Shown in pieces: positions 1 to 9,113 of a DNA stretch of 34,888 nt. Position 1 is the stretch's first letter. Every line of letters starts with the position of its first letter. Source of the stretch: Fidelibacterota bacterium (lineage in GTDB: Bacteria > Fidelibacterota > UBA8477 > JABMPR01); NCBI GenBank assembly GCA_024278595.1, contig JAJRSW010000031.1, positions 1-34,888 of the forward strand, written 5' to 3'. Under the pieces are notes generated by a model. That model was not told where the DNA came from. It was given only the letters and a program-made list of their open reading frames with translations, and did not search any database. Made by a program: the position numbers and the translations under genes.

Positions 1-9
1 GGCCTCATC

Positions 10-1134
10 GTGTATGGCCTTTCTTTCCGGGAGGTATTTAGACGGCGCTATCAATTATTCAGCTTGATATATCTCGTTGCCGCTGGTGAGGGTATTGTCA
101 TGATGACCTTAATCAAGCCGCTGTATACCGAAGCCTATTATACGGGGATCATCCTGGTCTTGATCTTTGGGTATATCCTGTCAGGGTTGAGGTTTTACTG
201 GGCTTCAGTAGCTGGCTGGATCATCGTACTCAGCTACATCCTGGGCATTGAGTGGCTAACAGATACACCCTGGAAACTGTACCTGGATAATTTTTTCTTT
301 CTCATCGGATCTAATATTTTGCTCATGTTTGGTGGCTATTTTACCGAAGCTTTTTATCGTCGGGAATTTATCCTCCAACACCAGCTCAAATTGGAACAAC
401 AAAAAGTTGAAGCGATCAACGTCAGTCTTGAAGCCCGGGTTGCTGACAGAACTATGAAACTTCAAAAGGAAGTGCTGGAACGGAAAAGTGCCCAGGAGAA
501 AACTCTTAATATCGTGAAGCAGAAGGAACTCCTGCTAAAAGAGGTCTACCATCGGACCAAGAATAATATGAACGTGGTGATCTCCCTGTTGAACATGCAA
601 TCGGAGGAACAGAAAAAGAATCCAACTGCAGATGTCTTTGGTCGGATCTCTGACCGGATATACTCAATGGCCCTGGTCCACGAACAACTCTATCGCAGTG
701 AAGATCTGAGCACGATTCATTTTGATGAGTATGTGCGTAAACTGGTTTCACGCCTGCATTATTCCCTACCATACTCTTCAGCTAAAATTCGGGTTAGTTA
801 TGATTGTGAGACCGTAGAGCTTGGCCTGGATCAGGCCGTACCCCTGGGGCTGGCAGTAAATGAGATCATTACCAATGCCTTTAAACACGGATTTCCCAAT
901 GGTCAGGAAGGCAAGATTAATATAGACATGGGGCGAAATGAGTCTGGAAATCTATGGCTGGAGGTCAGGAATGATGGTCAGGCTTTTTCCAAAGATGTGA
1001 ATATCGAAGATCCCAAGACCCTGGGTTTGCATCTAATCAAAATGCTCATCCAGGATCAACTGCGTGGGGAACTCGTTATCGATTCTGAACCAGCTGTCCG
1101 CTATCGGATAGAATTACTACCGATTGAGGAATAG
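10..1134 (+). CDS. Membrane sensor histidine kinase (HisKA_2/HWE-like), probably 5'-partial
   Basis: This is a sensor kinase that would autophosphorylate on His and pass phosphate to a response regulator, which is not in this window. Residues 14-112 hold about four membrane segments, and residues 125-175 form a likely coiled coil. The dimerisation/phosphoacceptor motif is KEVYHRTKNN with His181, typical of the HisKA_2 family. The HATPase domain follows, with an N-box at NEIITNAFKHG (284-294), NDG at 321-323 and a TLGL motif near 337-340. There is no receiver domain. The listed start is a GTG, but the frame is open to the window edge (three more codons) and the membrane domain looks cut, so the true start probably lies upstream. 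It converges with the next gene across 46 bp. The ligand is unknown. Confidence 0.85.
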   Translation: MYGLSFREVFRRRYQLFSLIYLVAAGEGIVMMTLIKPLYTEAYYTGIILVLIFGYILSGLRFYWASVAGWIIVLSYILGIEWLTDTPWKLYLDNFFFLIGSNILLMFGGYFTEAFYRREFILQHQLKLEQQKVEAINVSLEARVADRTMKLQKEVLERKSAQEKTLNIVKQKELLLKEVYHRTKNNMNVVISLLNMQSEEQKKNPTADVFGRISDRIYSMALVHEQLYRSEDLSTIHFDEYVRKLVSRLHYSLPYSSAKIRVSYDCETVELGLDQAVPLGLAVNEIITNAFKHGFPNGQEGKINIDMGRNESGNLWLEVRNDGQAFSKDVNIEDPKTLGLHLIKMLIQDQLRGELVIDSEPAVRYRIELLPIEE

Positions 1135-1180
1135 CCCGACACTTTCCTGCCAAGTCGCTCCCCACAAAATAAATTAAAAC

Positions 1181-2002
1181 CTACTGCTGCTCCAACTGAG
1201 TATAGTCCAGCTCAGACCCAAAGGCACTATGGGGAATCAGATAAATTGACAGTGTAATAACTGCAGCAGAAATGATCCAGATCTTGGCATTGCCGGTTTT
1301 TTTCTGCTGCCAGGCAGCCAGCACCCAGGCTAGAAAGGCTACAGCAGTTTTGTTATCAGTGAGATCCGTACCCCAGGGCCAGCCGGTCCAGTAGGCATCA
1401 AAGGCATATTTCTGGACAATGGGTCCCAGGATCAAACCACCCATCATGAGAAAAAGACCGGTGATCAAGGTATAACGCAGCGCATGGGGGCTCTCAACAT
1501 AAGCTGCCAAACCGGTTCGGGTTGCCATTAACATCGCTGAGAACATGAACAGGATGTGGGGTATCAAAATGGCGGCAGGGACAGCGCCCTTGAAACGAAT
1601 GATCACTGGTTCTTCGGTCAAATTTACTGATTTTCCGGAACGGACACTTAGATTTACCTCGTAGATGATCTTACCAGCTGGAGGTTGTGAGGGAAGGTGA
1701 GCGATAAGGTGTCCATCCTCCATCATAAAGGGGGTCAGACGCCAGTCATCATGACTCTTAAATCGTTTCCACTTGAGCGTGGCTCCAAATTTTGGTTCGG
1801 TGGCCCTGATATCAATCTTGGCATTCTCACCGGTGTTCTGTGAACGATGGAGATGATAACTGACCAGTTGACCCCCGATCTCTATTTCACCCTTAACCGG
1901 GTAGGTCGGTCCGGTGGCTCGTTGGTACACAACCGAAGAGAGCGTGATAACAATGGCCATAGCCCACAGCAGACCGGCTTGCAGTTTGGTGTTTTCAGAC
2001 AT
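1181..2002 (-). CDS. Membrane protein of unknown function with a GWPWGTDLTDNK motif
   Basis: I do not recognise a named family. The protein has an N-terminal membrane anchor (about residues 10-28), then a roughly 110-residue polar, probably extracytoplasmic beta-rich region. A C-terminal block of four membrane segments follows (about 142-162, 173-195, 217-234, 239-256). Between the second and third of these is the motif GWPWGTDLTDNKTA. A Trp/Asp-rich loop of this kind recalls haem-handling membrane proteins such as the CcsA/ResC family, but the overall fold differs and I do not claim that function. The ATG at 2002 is preferred to the TTG at 2005 because a GGAA ribosome site lies 8 bases before it. 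The gene is on the minus strand, downstream of the M28 peptidase, with a 167-bp gap between them. Confidence 0.7.
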   Translation of the reverse strand: MSENTKLQAGLLWAMAIVITLSSVVYQRATGPTYPVKGEIEIGGQLVSYHLHRSQNTGENAKIDIRATEPKFGATLKWKRFKSHDDWRLTPFMMEDGHLIAHLPSQPPAGKIIYEVNLSVRSGKSVNLTEEPVIIRFKGAVPAAILIPHILFMFSAMLMATRTGLAAYVESPHALRYTLITGLFLMMGGLILGPIVQKYAFDAYWTGWPWGTDLTDNKTAVAFLAWVLAAWQQKKTGNAKIWIISAAVITLSIYLIPHSAFGSELDYTQLEQQ

Positions 2003-2169
2003 CAATTAAATTCCTTTTTTTAGGTGCAACCACGGCAACCACTGATTGTTTGTTAAGCTGTAAATCTGCCTTGCGTCAGGTCTGGTGAGGTAAGCCGCGC
2101 AATTAAAGATATCATCTGGCTGGATACTATCTCGTGTGATTTCTGTGCCTGAGCTTTTTTTCCCAATGA

Positions 2170-3954
2170 TCATAACTGGACAATAAGGATCAGTTTTTGT
2201 TCACCGCGCAGAACTTCCACGGTAATGCGCTGACCCAGTTTCACTTCGGCCATGCGTCCCATGTAATCATAAACATTCCTGACTGATCGGCCCTCGATTG
2301 AGATCATAATATCACCCTTTTCCATTCCGGCGAAAGCGGCCGGACCACCTGGAACGACACCGCCCAGCAGGAAACCATTTGCATCAGCTGCGGCAAAATC
2401 TGGGATGATCCCCATTTTGACCTTTCCACGTTTGCCACCCTTGGGGGGTCCTTTGGGACCAGCTTCCAGATATTCAAAGGTCTGGTCCATTGCGGCTATG
2501 GATCTGATTAGATCATAGGCGAAATCAGCAATGAGTTTTTCGCCGCTAAAATTGATGGTCTCAAGATCATCTGCTGGAGTATGATATTCCTCGGTAATGC
2601 CGGTGAAGAAGAACAGAACCGGGATATCTTCAAGATAGAATGTTGCGTGATCCGACGGTCCGTAACCATCAGGAGTTATGGAGAGCTTAAAATCACGCCC
2701 CTCAGCTTGTTTCATGAGAAATGATTCGATGCCCTGGGCAGTTCCGGTGCCCCCGACGGTCAGCGTGGGAGCTTGAGGATCAAGTCTGCCAACCATATCA
2801 AGATTGAACATCTGCTTGATCTGTTTTAGATCGATAAGTGCGTTGGTGGTAAAATATTTGGATCCCAAAAGACCCATTTCTTCTGCACCAAAAGCCATGA
2901 ACAGGATACTGCGTCTGGGGGTGGTTTTACTCAAGGCCAGTTTTTCGGCGATTTCCAGGATAGCTGCCACTCCAGAAGCGTTGTCATCAGCGCCATTATG
3001 CACCGCAGTTGTATCTGGTCGACGTGATCCAGAACCCGTGCCACCCCAACCCAGATGGTCGTAATGGGCGCCGATCACGATAAATTCATCTTTCAGGACG
3101 GGATCACTCCCGGGCAACATGGCCACCACATTCTGAGTGGTTACCTCCTGCTGGAGAATCTCCGTAGTCACATTCAACTGAATTTCTATGGCCCTGCTGT
3201 GAGGGACCAATTTTCCATCCAGCTCTGTTTCAAGTTGCTCAATGGTTATGCCGGTTTTGGCCAATAATTGGTTTGCCAGATCACGTTTGACATGCAGTAC
3301 GGGCAGGGCCGCCAGAGAAAAATTTCGATCAATTCTTAAGCCCATAAGCTCATCTTTGGCGTCAAATTTATTACCACTGACAAAGATAGCGCCGGCTGCA
3401 CCATGATCGCGGGCGATGAGCAGTTTGTGCCTTAGGCCTGAGTACTGATCATATTTACTATGTGAGGCTTCATTCTCAGGATTTCCCCTGAGGATCATGA
3501 CCCATTTGCCCTGGACATCCAGATCTGCGTAGTCATTCCATTGCATGGAATCATTTTCTATTTCAAAGCCGTAACCGGCAAAGACCAGACCGGCATCCAG
3601 CCTGGTATTCATTGAAAAAACTGTGGGTGTATAATTTTCACCGATAACTGCTTGGATCCCGGCACTGCTGAAATTGTTTTCAGGTCCCAATTTTACGGAG
3701 GTGATTACATCAAAATATTGAAAGCCGGCGTCACCCAGGGGGGTTAGACCAAGCTGTTTATAATGATCAGCAATATAATCGGCAGCCTGCTTGCCCTGGG
3801 GAGTGCCTGGTTTTCGACCTTCCAGCTCATCTGAGGCTAAAAATGCGATATGATCGTAGAGTTCCTGTTCGCTAATGTTGGCCTCACCGGGTTGCCGGGT
3901 GCTGGTACACTGCAGCATGAGCAGACTGGTCATAACTATTAGAATTGATCTCAT
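2170..3954 (-). CDS. M28-family zinc aminopeptidase lipoprotein with PA and PDZ domains
   Basis: This is an exported metallopeptidase, expected to remove N-terminal residues from peptides in the envelope. Counting from the ATG at 3954, which has GAGG six bases upstream, residues 1-16 are a lipoprotein signal ending LLMLQC (lipid Cys16). An inserted PA domain covers roughly 120-235. The M28 co-catalytic zinc core follows. Ligands visible are His297 and Asp299 in GAHYDHLG, Asp323 in NGADDNASG, the catalytic Glu pair 358/359 in FGAEEMG, Asp386 in NLDMVGR, and His458 in EEYHTPADD. A basic Gly/Lys/Pro linker (PKGPPKGGKRGK) leads to a C-terminal PDZ domain (about 514-594, with GGPAAFAGMEKGD). A longer upstream start exists but would bury the signal peptide. 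The domain order is typical of FCB-group M28 lipoproteins. Substrate is unknown. Confidence 0.92.
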   Translation of the reverse strand: MRSILIVMTSLLMLQCTSTRQPGEANISEQELYDHIAFLASDELEGRKPGTPQGKQAADYIADHYKQLGLTPLGDAGFQYFDVITSVKLGPENNFSSAGIQAVIGENYTPTVFSMNTRLDAGLVFAGYGFEIENDSMQWNDYADLDVQGKWVMILRGNPENEASHSKYDQYSGLRHKLLIARDHGAAGAIFVSGNKFDAKDELMGLRIDRNFSLAALPVLHVKRDLANQLLAKTGITIEQLETELDGKLVPHSRAIEIQLNVTTEILQQEVTTQNVVAMLPGSDPVLKDEFIVIGAHYDHLGWGGTGSGSRRPDTTAVHNGADDNASGVAAILEIAEKLALSKTTPRRSILFMAFGAEEMGLLGSKYFTTNALIDLKQIKQMFNLDMVGRLDPQAPTLTVGGTGTAQGIESFLMKQAEGRDFKLSITPDGYGPSDHATFYLEDIPVLFFFTGITEEYHTPADDLETINFSGEKLIADFAYDLIRSIAAMDQTFEYLEAGPKGPPKGGKRGKVKMGIIPDFAAADANGFLLGGVVPGGPAAFAGMEKGDIMISIEGRSVRNVYDYMGRMAEVKLGQRITVEVLRGEQKLILIVQL

Positions 3955-4124
3955 GGGGTTCCTCGACTTAGAAATAGTTTCTACCACGAGCGGAGTATAA
4001 TTCAGCAAGCAGTCAATTCAATGGTTTTCATCACCCTTCTGATTGATAGCTGGTTAAAGTGTAAAATCACTTGTTGGAGGTGCCAAACTGTACAATAGAT
4101 TGGAGTGAATTAGGAGTAGGTAAA

Positions 4125-5630
4125 ATGAGTCTTTCCATCGCAGCCATTCTGGGGATCAGTCCCAAAAACCTCCAACGGAGCGATCTGTTGAATTTTATTC
4201 ATCAAAATGATATCAAGCGGATTACATTTCACTATACTGGTGGTGAAGGTCGCTTGAAACAACTGATCATTCCGGTTAACTATATGATCTATGCTGAACG
4301 TATTCTGGCTGCTGGTGAACGGGTGGATGGCTCCAGCCTGTTTAAAGGGATGGTGGGCACCTCCTCATCCGATCTGTATGTCGTACCTGTCTACGCCTCC
4401 GCTTTTCTGGACCCCTTTGATGAGAAAAGCATCAGCTTTTTATGCCGATTTTTGGATAAGGATGAAAAGTTAGCAGAATTCTGTCCGGATAACATCCTGA
4501 TGAAGGCTGCTGAATCGCTGAGAGAAAAGCATAATTATGATCTCTGGGCCTTGGGTGAACTGGAATTCTATCTCATTGGCGAACAACAGGAAGATCGCTA
4601 TCCCATGCCCTTTCAAGCGGGCTATCATGCTGCTGGCCCGTTTTCAAAATATATCGATGTGGTAAAGGAAATGTTGGAGATCATCGCTGACATTACCGGA
4701 CATGTAAAGTATGGCCATTCTGAGGTTGGAACCATCAAGCGTATTAAGAGTCAGCATCAGTTTCTGGATGGTAAATATGCTGAACAATTTGAAGTTGAAT
4801 TCCTGCCAGCGCCCATTGAATGGGCTGCTGACTATCTGAGCCTGGCCAAGTGGGTCGTTCGCAACGTGGCCGAACAATATGAAGTGTTAGCTACTTTTTC
4901 ACCCAAACTTGAGGTGGGCTACGCTGGGACTGGGCTCCATTTCCACATGGAGTTGCTGCGGGAGAATAATAATATCATGACCAATGCCAGAGGCGAGTTG
5001 TCCACGGTTGCCAGGCAGGCCATTGGGGGCCTGTTGCGTTATGCACCATCGTTGACCGCTTTTGGAAATACCGTCGCTGCCTCACACTTGAGATTGGTTC
5101 CTGGGCAGGAATCCCCGACCAGACTATTTTGGAGTGATTTTAATCGCTCTGCTTTGATCCGTGTACCATTGGGCTGGCGTCAAGGGGAAGATATGGCTTC
5201 TGTGATCAACCAGCGCCTGAAGGATCGCTATATGTCTCCTTTTAAACGACAAACTATCGAGCTGCGCAGTCCTGATGGTTCTGCTCACATCCATCTTTTG
5301 CTGGCTGGCATCACCTGCTCCATCATATATGGGCTTGATCACGGGGAAGTTTCTCTGAAATTGGCCAATAAACGCTATCTGGGTCCCGACGAGACAGCCA
5401 CTAATGATGTCCCGGAATTACCCCCCAGTTGTTTTCATTCCGCTCAGTATCTGAAAGAAGAACTGGAGCTATACACTGACCTGATACCCCGTTACATCCT
5501 GGATCATGTCGTGGTTCAACTCATCGCTGAAGGAGATGAGGGTCTGGTTGATGAGCTCGAAAATTTATCTGATGATGACCGGCAGGAACGCCTGCGGGAG
5601 CTCATGCATCGCAGCATTCATGTTGCATAG
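4125..5630 (+). CDS. glnA: Glutamine synthetase family protein (type I-like)
   Basis: This enzyme belongs to the glutamine synthetase superfamily, which joins ammonia (or an amine) to glutamate using ATP. The 501-residue protein has an N-terminal beta-grasp half and the catalytic barrel. The visible catalytic-core motifs are GTGLHFHMEL (ammonia/metal site), RLVPGQESPTRLFWSDFNRSA (split here as RLVPGQESPTR and SDFNRSA; glutamate/ATP site) and IELRSPDGSAHIHL near the C terminus. The beta-grasp segment is divergent, and I see no type-I Tyr adenylylation motif. It could therefore be a GlnA-like gamma-glutamyl ligase rather than the housekeeping enzyme. The ATG at 4125 is preferred because AGGAG ends 8 bases before it, while the upstream TTG at 4071 lacks a ribosome site. 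It is transcribed divergently from the M28 peptidase. Confidence 0.87.
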   Translation: MSLSIAAILGISPKNLQRSDLLNFIHQNDIKRITFHYTGGEGRLKQLIIPVNYMIYAERILAAGERVDGSSLFKGMVGTSSSDLYVVPVYASAFLDPFDEKSISFLCRFLDKDEKLAEFCPDNILMKAAESLREKHNYDLWALGELEFYLIGEQQEDRYPMPFQAGYHAAGPFSKYIDVVKEMLEIIADITGHVKYGHSEVGTIKRIKSQHQFLDGKYAEQFEVEFLPAPIEWAADYLSLAKWVVRNVAEQYEVLATFSPKLEVGYAGTGLHFHMELLRENNNIMTNARGELSTVARQAIGGLLRYAPSLTAFGNTVAASHLRLVPGQESPTRLFWSDFNRSALIRVPLGWRQGEDMASVINQRLKDRYMSPFKRQTIELRSPDGSAHIHLLLAGITCSIIYGLDHGEVSLKLANKRYLGPDETATNDVPELPPSCFHSAQYLKEELELYTDLIPRYILDHVVVQLIAEGDEGLVDELENLSDDDRQERLRELMHRSIHVA

Positions 5631-5672
5631 AAGTCGAAAGTCTAAAAGTCTGAAAGTCGAAAGTCGAAAAGT
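5631..5672. repeat. Short tandem AAGTC array
   Basis: AAGTC recurs at 5631, 5638, 5646, 5654 and 5661, with an AAAAGT end, so the period is 7-8 bases. The array begins directly after the synthetase stop codon. It is too short and has too small a unit to be a CRISPR array. Confidence 0.75.
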
Positions 5673-5692
5673 ACGCCTGGACGAAGCTCTAT

Positions 5693-5837
5693 TGAGCGAA
5701 GTCCGGTCCAAAGCATGTTTCCCGAAGCTCCGAGAGCGCGGGAGATTGAAAAGCCTGTCGGGGCGTGGTCAGCAGGCGAAGGCCGATCAAAAGTCTGAAG
5801 GTCACTGGTCCCTCGACCCTTCGACTTCGCTCAGGAC
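5693..5837. repeat. Opposed copies of a TGAGCGAAGTC element
   Basis: TGAGCGAAGTC lies on the plus strand at 5693-5703. Its reverse complement GACTTCGCTCA lies at 5823-5833, inside the longer CCCTTCGACTTCGCTCAGG. Similar TTCGACTTCGCTCAGG strings are common dispersed repeats in many environmental genomes (general knowledge). Position within an intergenic gap supports a mobile or REP-like origin. Confidence 0.55.
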
Positions 5838-5882
5838 AAGCAAGCTGGGGATGGTGAGGATAAATTTACCCTCTACCTATGG

Positions 5883-5919
5883 CCCCTATAACCCCTACCC
5901 CTACGCTCCCAAACACCCC
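5883..5919 (-). other. Potential G-quadruplex on the minus strand
   Basis: Five C-runs of 3-4 bases occur at 5883-5886, 5892-5895, 5898-5901, 5908-5910 and 5916-5919, with spacers of 5, 2, 6 and 5 bases. This meets the usual G3+N1-7 rule on the minus strand. It may simply be a low-complexity tract. Confidence 0.4.
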
Positions 5920-5962
5920 AACACTCAAACACCTCACTTCCCTCGCCTTTCAGAAGCATAAC

Positions 5963-6142
5963 TTAGCCTGAATAATTCATAGCTACTAAGTCACGAAGAC
6001 AAAGTTTTAAAAAATATATGCTTGTCAAAATTTATGACTCGCAGATGCAGATAATTCTGTTTAAAATTACCTTGTTCATAACTTTAATAATCTTCGTGGC
6101 TTAGTGTCTTCATGGCAATAATTCATGAATAATGCAGGTTAG
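5963..6142. repeat. Nested inverted-repeat unit, about 180 bp, MITE-like
   Basis: The outer arms are 5963-5980 and 6125-6142, matching at 14 of 18 positions as inverted repeats. The inner arms are CTAAGTCACGAAG (5986-5998) and CTTCGTGGCTTAG (6092-6104), matching at 12 of 13. The interior is AT-rich and non-coding. A related end sequence recurs at 14209-14231. No transposase is present. Confidence 0.5.
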
Positions 6143-6184
6143 AAAGGTTGATAAAAAAAATGTTCACCAACTATATTGCCCACC

Positions 6185-6922
6185 ATGTCAGACAGCCAAA
6201 TACCATTTGACAAATTTACCCGGAACAGCCCGGTCGTTTTTTTTACCGGGGCCGGAATTTCCGCTGAAAGCGGGTTAGCTACCTTCCGGGATCCCCATGG
6301 ACACTGGTCAAAATATGATCCCATGAAGCTGGCCAGCGCAGATGGATTTAGACAGGACCCTGAACTTGTATTAGAGTGGTATGCTGCCCGCCGTAAACAG
6401 GCTGCAGCAGCCAAACCCAACGCTGGCCATCGGGCCATCACCAAATTTCAGAAACTATTCCCCAATTCAGCGGTTATAACCCAGAATGTTGATGGGCTAC
6501 ATGCCAGGGCAGGCAATGATCCGGTCTGGGAATTGCACGGGAATATTCATCGGCAGAAATGTTTTTCATGTGGATCAGCGGCTGATTCAGGTCGGGATGT
6601 TAGCCTTCGTATGAATTATTGTGACTGTGGGGGCCTATTAAGACCAGATGTAGTCTGGTTTGGTGAGTCCCTACCGCTGGAGGTGTTAAACCATGCTTTT
6701 GACGCCACTTCCAGGTGTGAAATATTTTTTAGCATCGGGACTTCGACCCAGATATATCCGGCCGCTCAATTGCCTTATGAAGCCCAAAACCGGGGTGCCT
6801 TTGTCATCGAGATCAACCCTGAAACGACACCCTTCAGCTCCCAGGCCGATCTTAGCTTGAGAGCCAAGTCAGGTATTGCACTATCAAAAATGTATGAGGA
6901 ATTTCATGCTGCACTTTTATAG
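6185..6922 (+). CDS. cobB: Sirtuin NAD-dependent protein deacylase (CobB-like, class III)
   Basis: The enzyme removes acyl groups from lysines using NAD+, giving O-acyl-ADP-ribose and nicotinamide. Numbering from the ATG at 6185, the NAD-binding motif GAGISAESGLATFRD covers 22-36, TQNVDGLH covers 99-106, and the catalytic His118 lies in WELHGN. The zinc cysteines are 126, 129, 146 and 148. Tyr66 and Arg69 in WYAARR match the Tyr-x-x-Arg pair that defines class III sirtuins (SIRT5, E. coli CobB), which favour succinyl and other acidic acyl groups. No strong ribosome site precedes this ATG, and a TTG three codons upstream is an alternative. The 3' end overlaps the next gene by 17 bases. Confidence 0.93.
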   Translation: MSDSQIPFDKFTRNSPVVFFTGAGISAESGLATFRDPHGHWSKYDPMKLASADGFRQDPELVLEWYAARRKQAAAAKPNAGHRAITKFQKLFPNSAVITQNVDGLHARAGNDPVWELHGNIHRQKCFSCGSAADSGRDVSLRMNYCDCGGLLRPDVVWFGESLPLEVLNHAFDATSRCEIFFSIGTSTQIYPAAQLPYEAQNRGAFVIEINPETTPFSSQADLSLRAKSGIALSKMYEEFHAALL

Positions 6923-8876
6923 ATCCCCCGGAAATAAATTATTACTTGGGCTGATTTTCGTTATGGGTCTTCATTCCTGTGCCTATTACAATACTTTTTA
7001 TAATGCCGAAGAATACTATGCAGAAGCGCAGAAACTGACGCGTGAGAATCAATCTGAATCAGTGAGCAGGGAGGAGATCAACCTCTACTCAAAGGCGATT
7101 GAAAAATCCAAAAAGCTGCTCCAGCGTTATCCAGAGAGCAAGTATCGGGATGATGCTCAGTTCCTCATCGCTAAATCCTATTACTATAAAGGCGATTACA
7201 CCCTGGCGAAACGCTATTTCGATGACCTGGCTCTACATTACGGATCCTCGCCCTATTCCAAAGAAGTACCCCTTTGGATCGGTCGCTGCCTGCTGAAGCT
7301 GGGGGATCTGGAGATGGCTCGGCACGAAGCATCCCGGATTTCCAAGGGGAAAGCATCTCGTGCCATTCAGGCTGATGCCTTGTTGCTCATGGGTGAGATC
7401 GCCGTCAAACAGGATAGTCTGGCAGTGGCTGAAACCTATCTGCGTCAGGTCATTGAGCGTTCTCCAGACGGGTTTACCAAAGCCAAAGCCCAATATCAGG
7501 TCGGCCGGATGCGTGAAAATCAACTGGACTATGAGGGGGCCTTAACTGCATTTCGCGCAGTGGCTAAATACCGACCCTCAGAATCATTGAAGGTAGAGAC
7601 CATCATCCGTCAGACCAGTATGCTCAAAGCGTTAAATCGGGATGAAGATGCTGTTGAAATGATCAAAGATATGCTGCTCAGCGATAAATTTGTTGAGATT
7701 CGGGGTCAGCTGGAAGTCGAGTTGGGAAAGCTGTATCTGGTTATCGGGGAAATTGAGCAGGCCGAGTCAAAACTGAAGAGCGTTCTTGCGGACTATTCCA
7801 GAAAGGCAGTTGCCGCAGAAGCTGATTTCGTGCTGGGTGAACTGTATTTGATCCACCAACTGGATTATAAAGCCGCCCGGGAAGCCTACGCTGATATCAA
7901 GATCCAGGCTGTCAGGTCACCCTTTGTCTCCAAAGGGGCTCAAAGGATCAAGCAGATCGAACGCTATGAGAAGATCCAGCTGGATCACATCAATTATGGT
8001 CGTGCACTGGCTGGTCTACCACCATTGGTACCGGAAAAGAAGAAGACTGCCAAGGGCCGGGGAAACCGCAGCAGTCGATCACGCGGTCGTTCAAAAACCG
8101 GGACACCTGGCAACCCTGCGGATAACAGGTCTCAACAGAAGAACTCCTTTGATGACGTAAAATCTATTAAAACAGTGCAGGTCACTGCTGAAGATTCCTT
8201 GCGTCTTTATAAAAATATCGATGAAAATCAATATGCATTGGCTGAATATATGTTATTCGAATTTGCTAGGGTCGATACCACTCTTGAAATTCTAAGTACG
8301 CTGGAAAGCAGCAGTAGTGATTCATCCATCAAACACCAATCGGCCTACATGCAGTATTACGCTCTGGAATCGATAAAAGCCGATGCGGAGGGCAGTCAAC
8401 GGGTCATGGATCATATTAAAGATAGTTATCCTGATTACTATGCCTCCATCCAGGCTGAATCCCAGTCAGAACACCTTGAGCTTAACCCCGATCAGGAGCG
8501 TTTTAGTCAGATCTCGATCCTTTTCGACGACCAGCAGTATGGTGCGGCAAGTGCCCAGTACTTAATATTGCGGGAAGACACCACAGTTTCAAACAAGCTG
8601 AGAAGTCGCTCCAGTTTTAATTACGCCATGCTTAATGATCATTTTCTCTTCGAGCGGGAGGCGGCCCTGGATGGCTATCTGTTTCTGACTGAACACTTTC
8701 CCAACGATCCACTGACCCCCATAGCTCAAGCTCGTTTGAAAATACTAAGACGGGAAGCATCGGAGCCAGTTAAAGAAGCTGTGATTGAGACGCCAGCGGG
8801 TGAGATGACCCAAACGAATGAGAAAGCGACTCCTCCCCACGCTAAGGGTCCCAAACCCGGGGAGAAGGAGAAGTAG
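6906..8876 (+). CDS. TPR-repeat lipoprotein (BamD/YbgF-like repeats)
   Basis: The protein has 656 residues. Residues 1-25 are a lipoprotein signal with lipid Cys25 in GLHSC. They are followed by AYYNTFYNAEEYYAEA, a start pattern I associate with FCB-group TPR lipoproteins. Tetratricopeptide-like helical pairs run to about residue 370, including YPESKYRDDAQFLIAKSYY. A basic Ser/Arg/Gly/Lys-rich linker, probably disordered, spans about 376-415. A second TPR-like half follows, ending in LFLTEHFPNDPLTPIAQARL (BamD/YfiO style). The likely role is an envelope scaffold or assembly factor at the outer membrane, partner unknown. The ATG at 6906 is chosen because GAGGA ends 5 bases before it and it places the signal peptide correctly. 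Overlap with the sirtuin gene suggests co-translation. Confidence 0.8.
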   Translation: MLHFYRSPGNKLLLGLIFVMGLHSCAYYNTFYNAEEYYAEAQKLTRENQSESVSREEINLYSKAIEKSKKLLQRYPESKYRDDAQFLIAKSYYYKGDYTLAKRYFDDLALHYGSSPYSKEVPLWIGRCLLKLGDLEMARHEASRISKGKASRAIQADALLLMGEIAVKQDSLAVAETYLRQVIERSPDGFTKAKAQYQVGRMRENQLDYEGALTAFRAVAKYRPSESLKVETIIRQTSMLKALNRDEDAVEMIKDMLLSDKFVEIRGQLEVELGKLYLVIGEIEQAESKLKSVLADYSRKAVAAEADFVLGELYLIHQLDYKAAREAYADIKIQAVRSPFVSKGAQRIKQIERYEKIQLDHINYGRALAGLPPLVPEKKKTAKGRGNRSSRSRGRSKTGTPGNPADNRSQQKNSFDDVKSIKTVQVTAEDSLRLYKNIDENQYALAEYMLFEFARVDTTLEILSTLESSSSDSSIKHQSAYMQYYALESIKADAEGSQRVMDHIKDSYPDYYASIQAESQSEHLELNPDQERFSQISILFDDQQYGAASAQYLILREDTTVSNKLRSRSSFNYAMLNDHFLFEREAALDGYLFLTEHFPNDPLTPIAQARLKILRREASEPVKEAVIETPAGEMTQTNEKATPPHAKGPKPGEKEK

Positions 8877-9113
8877 GCTCAAACGATCAGTTGCTCTCAA
8901 ACAGAAAAAACGGGAGCAATATCTCCTGGACACGATGGTAGATATAAGGCTCTCAAAGATCGAGCCCGTGTGTCGGTACCCTGCTTCACCTTAAGCTCAA
9001 ATTCGTGTATATCCGTGGTTACACTGCTCAAATAGCTCCCAGCGTATTTATCAACCGTCCCCTGAAAAGGTGTTGGCGAATCGGGGCACTGCCAATAGTT
9101 TCAACGCTCAAAT

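Larger units (their letters stand above)
5631..6184. other. 554-bp repeat-rich intergenic region, no gene seen
   Basis: I see no credible gene here. A reading frame continuing from inside the synthetase gene reaches 5961 but is made of repeat sequence. From left to right the region holds an AAGTC mini-array, two opposed copies of a TGAGCGAAGTC element, a C-rich tract able to form a quadruplex on the minus strand, and a nested inverted-repeat unit. These are listed separately. Confidence 0.7.

Noticed and set aside
5631-5672. CRISPR-like repeated AAGTC units
   Set aside because: Units of 7-8 bases without distinct spacers and no cas genes.
5506-5961. 151-codon plus-strand reading frame at the end of glnA
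   Set aside because: Its first part is an out-of-frame shadow of the synthetase and the rest is repeat sequence with no ribosome site.
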